From Dioszegia crocea (taxonomy: Eukaryota > Basidiomycota > Tremellomycetes > Tremellales > Bulleribasidiaceae), in assembly GCA_001600615.1 (NCBI GenBank), contig BCKK01000002.1:3316809-3380808 (forward strand): a stretch of DNA of 64,000 nt, given 5' to 3'. Below the pieces are notes generated by a model. It saw nothing but the letters and a program-made list of their open reading frames with translations, was not told where the DNA came from and ran no database searches. Below are positions 62,666 to 64,000 of the stretch, one piece after another. The stretch's first letter is position 1; each line of letters starts with the position of its first letter. The position numbers and the translations under genes were made by a program.

Positions 62666-62984
62666 GGCGGCTGTGCCCGTGCTGCTGTATAGCTTGTCAG
62701 TGTGAGTATAATAATGGTAGATTGACAAGGTGACATGGCTGCTTAGCAGGTTACTGGTCTGGCTGTGGGGTCCCCTCAGTTTCAGATATTGCTAATAGAA
62801 ATCAAGAGTTACGGCATTGTTATTGCTAGTCAGGGTTTCACAATTCTCTAGTGGGTGACGCGACTTGCTTTCGCTGTTCCTGCACTTCACTTCTTGGTCA
62901 ATCCTTGTATCCATCTTGGCCCATCCAGGCCCTCTGGTCCCCTCCCCTCAGATCCTCGGTAGCCTGCGGGCGTCCCATTCGAGA
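62666..62984. promoter_or_regulatory. Divergent HOOK / DNA2 promoter region
   Basis: 319 bp between two opposite start codons. No clear TATA; nothing else recognised. Confidence 0.4.
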
Positions 62985-64000
62985 ATGTGGTCCAAAGCCT
63001 CCTCCGCATCGGCTCAGGCGCGTCACCCACCCACTTCCGACGCCCGACCGTCCAAGCGGGCCCGTATCGACGTCAAAACCAAGCCTGCTCCTGCTCTCAG
63101 TAAAGCTGAGCAGGAGATGATGGATAGCCTTCTATCGGGGCTTGACGCGTCGATGTTTGACGACGCTTTATCACCGATCAAGTCGGCCCGAGCTACACCG
63201 GCTTCGCAATCCCGCTCGCCGTTAAAGGCCAAAATGGTCCAGGCGCAAATCCCAGCTAAGGCCAGAGCGGTCATACCTAGGCCTCCATGCTCGAAAGTCG
63301 CGGTGTATACCCAGACTGTACCATCTGCTCCGGAGGTCGAGGTGCCTATTCCCAAAATTGGCGTGTCTCCGCCCGCGGACCCCGTCATTCCCCTCGCACA
63401 GGATCACGAGTCGGACAAGACGATACATGATGACGACGCATACTTTCTTGATTTCGATATCTCGGATTTGTCAGCTTTGGACGATGAGCTCTTGACCGCT
63501 GGTTTACCTCTGCCAAAGGTATATCTTTGGACGACAAAAGTCAGGACTAGGCTAACAAGACAGCTGAAATACCCCATACTGCATCCCGATGTCCCACCTC
63601 CGCCTGAAGGCTACAAGTCTACACCTTGGGCACGTTGCCTTGTCAGAAACGTCTTTGACGGGCTACACTTCCTCAGCGGAGTAGTCCCGGATGTACTTCC
63701 ACTCACCGGTGTTGCTGGACGAAGCGCCGCTCCAGGAAAGGTAAGCCAAATCGACATCACAGCTGACAGTCAGACTTTGATCGTCCAGGACGTAAAGACT
63801 GTCACCCCAACAGTCATTCATCTCCGAGAAAGATGGGCAGACGTCCAAGCGCGCCCGGACGACATTGTCAACATCATCTCCCCCTCGCTCGCCTCGCCTA
63901 TCTCCATCACGTACAAAGACCCCACGTCATTCATCATCATCCACCCTGACCTCATGTTGACCATGACGACAATTGCGAACGCTATGCCCTGCGCTCGAAA
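62985..64000 (+). CDS. DNA2: DNA2 helicase/nuclease, 5' part (cut by window end)
   Basis: The N-terminal region of the Okazaki-fragment and end-resection nuclease/helicase. Starts MWSKASSASAQARHPP with a nuclear-type PSKRARID, then SKAEQEMMDSLLSGLD, an acidic stretch (HDDDAYFLDFDISDLSALDDELL) and, after an intron at about 63518-63563, KYPILHPDVPPPPEGYKSTPWARCLVRNV, TLIVQDVK, HLRERWADVQARPDDIVNIISPSL, and FIIIHPDLMLTMTTIANAMPCARK. The HPDLMLTMTTIA...CxRK part is the Dna2 signature where the first cysteine of the iron-sulphur cluster sits. A second intron at about 63739-63774 is spliced. The gene continues beyond 64000, so helicase motifs are outside the window. Confidence 0.87.
   Translation, partial: MWSKASSASAQARHPPTSDARPSKRARIDVKTKPAPALSKAEQEMMDSLLSGLDASMFDDALSPIKSARATPASQSRSPLKAKMVQAQIPAKARAVIPRPPCSKVAVYTQTVPSAPEVEVPIPKIGVSPPADPVIPLAQDHESDKTIHDDDAYFLDFDISDLSALDDELLTAGLPLPKVYLWTTKVRTRLTRQLKYPILHPDVPPPPEGYKSTPWARCLVRNVFDGLHFLSGVVPDVLPLTGVAGRSAAPGKVSQIDITADSQTLIVQDVKTVTPTVIHLRERWADVQARPDDIVNIISPSLASPISITYKDPTSFIIIHPDLMLTMTTIANAMPCAR

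Overview
The window is a dense, intron-rich eukaryotic nuclear segment from a fungus, most likely a basidiomycete yeast-like fungus (Tremellomycetes-type; this placement is an inference). The signs are many introns of about 36-55 nt with GTRNGT donors, CTGAC/CTAAT-like branch sites and CAG acceptors; fungus-specific genes (GH5 exo-1,3-glucanase, Zn2Cys6 regulator, PalC pH-signalling protein, TAN1, Trs33); and short 5'/3' gaps. I recognise 26 protein genes, the last one cut by the window end. I see no rRNA, tRNA, transposon, CRISPR array or bacterial-type operon.

Layout: 1-1269 promoter side of a secreted GH5 glucanase (1270-2802 +); FIST-domain protein (2957-4376 -); eIF3a (4647-7780 -); epsin (8140-10149 +); Ubc6-type tail-anchored E2 (10353-11877 -); ING-family PHD protein (12139-14517 +); small membrane protein (14563-15077 -); Zn2Cys6 transcription factor (15449-18933 +); UTP25 (19206-21785 +); ArAE/DUF2421-type membrane protein (22164-26208 -); TAN1 THUMP protein (26423-27806 +); small orphan (28269-28618 +); PalC/Rim23 (28678-30160 -); NUC1/EndoG nuclease (30192-31568 -); NBR1-like autophagy receptor (31893-34795 -); PSP1-domain protein (35194-38178 +); Trs33/TRAPPC6 (38541-39653 -); UBR1 N-recognin (39841-45688 +); DNA polymerase eta (45951-48301 +); RNA polymerase II subunit RPB1 (48551-54407 -); intronless BAHD-type acyltransferase (55209-56699 +); small single-TM orphan (57284-57751 +); complex I NDUFA12 (58165-58905 -); mitochondrial ribosomal protein bS6m (59117-59793 +); HOOK-domain dynein adaptor (60007-62665 -); 5' part of DNA2 (62985-64000 +).

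The genes are mostly unrelated housekeeping functions, not a pathway cluster. Themes recur by chance or by shared promoters: protein turnover (Ubc6, UBR1, NBR1), DNA maintenance (Pol eta, Dna2), membrane traffic (epsin, Trs33, HOOK, PalC) and mitochondria (NDUFA12 and bS6m, head to head over 211 bp). I do not see a clear undescribed multi-gene system. The points most worth a second look are the NBR1-like receptor with a C-terminal LIR-like motif, a FIST protein with a mitochondrial-type leader, Pol eta with two PIP-like motifs and a 36-nt stop-free intron, a 22-nt microexon beside the RPB1 catalytic motif, a palindromic CGG-rich element in the promoter of the Zn2Cys6 gene, the 31-bp gap between NUC1 and PalC, and three small orphan genes. 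Exon boundaries were read by eye; gene outer limits are usually firmer than internal junctions.
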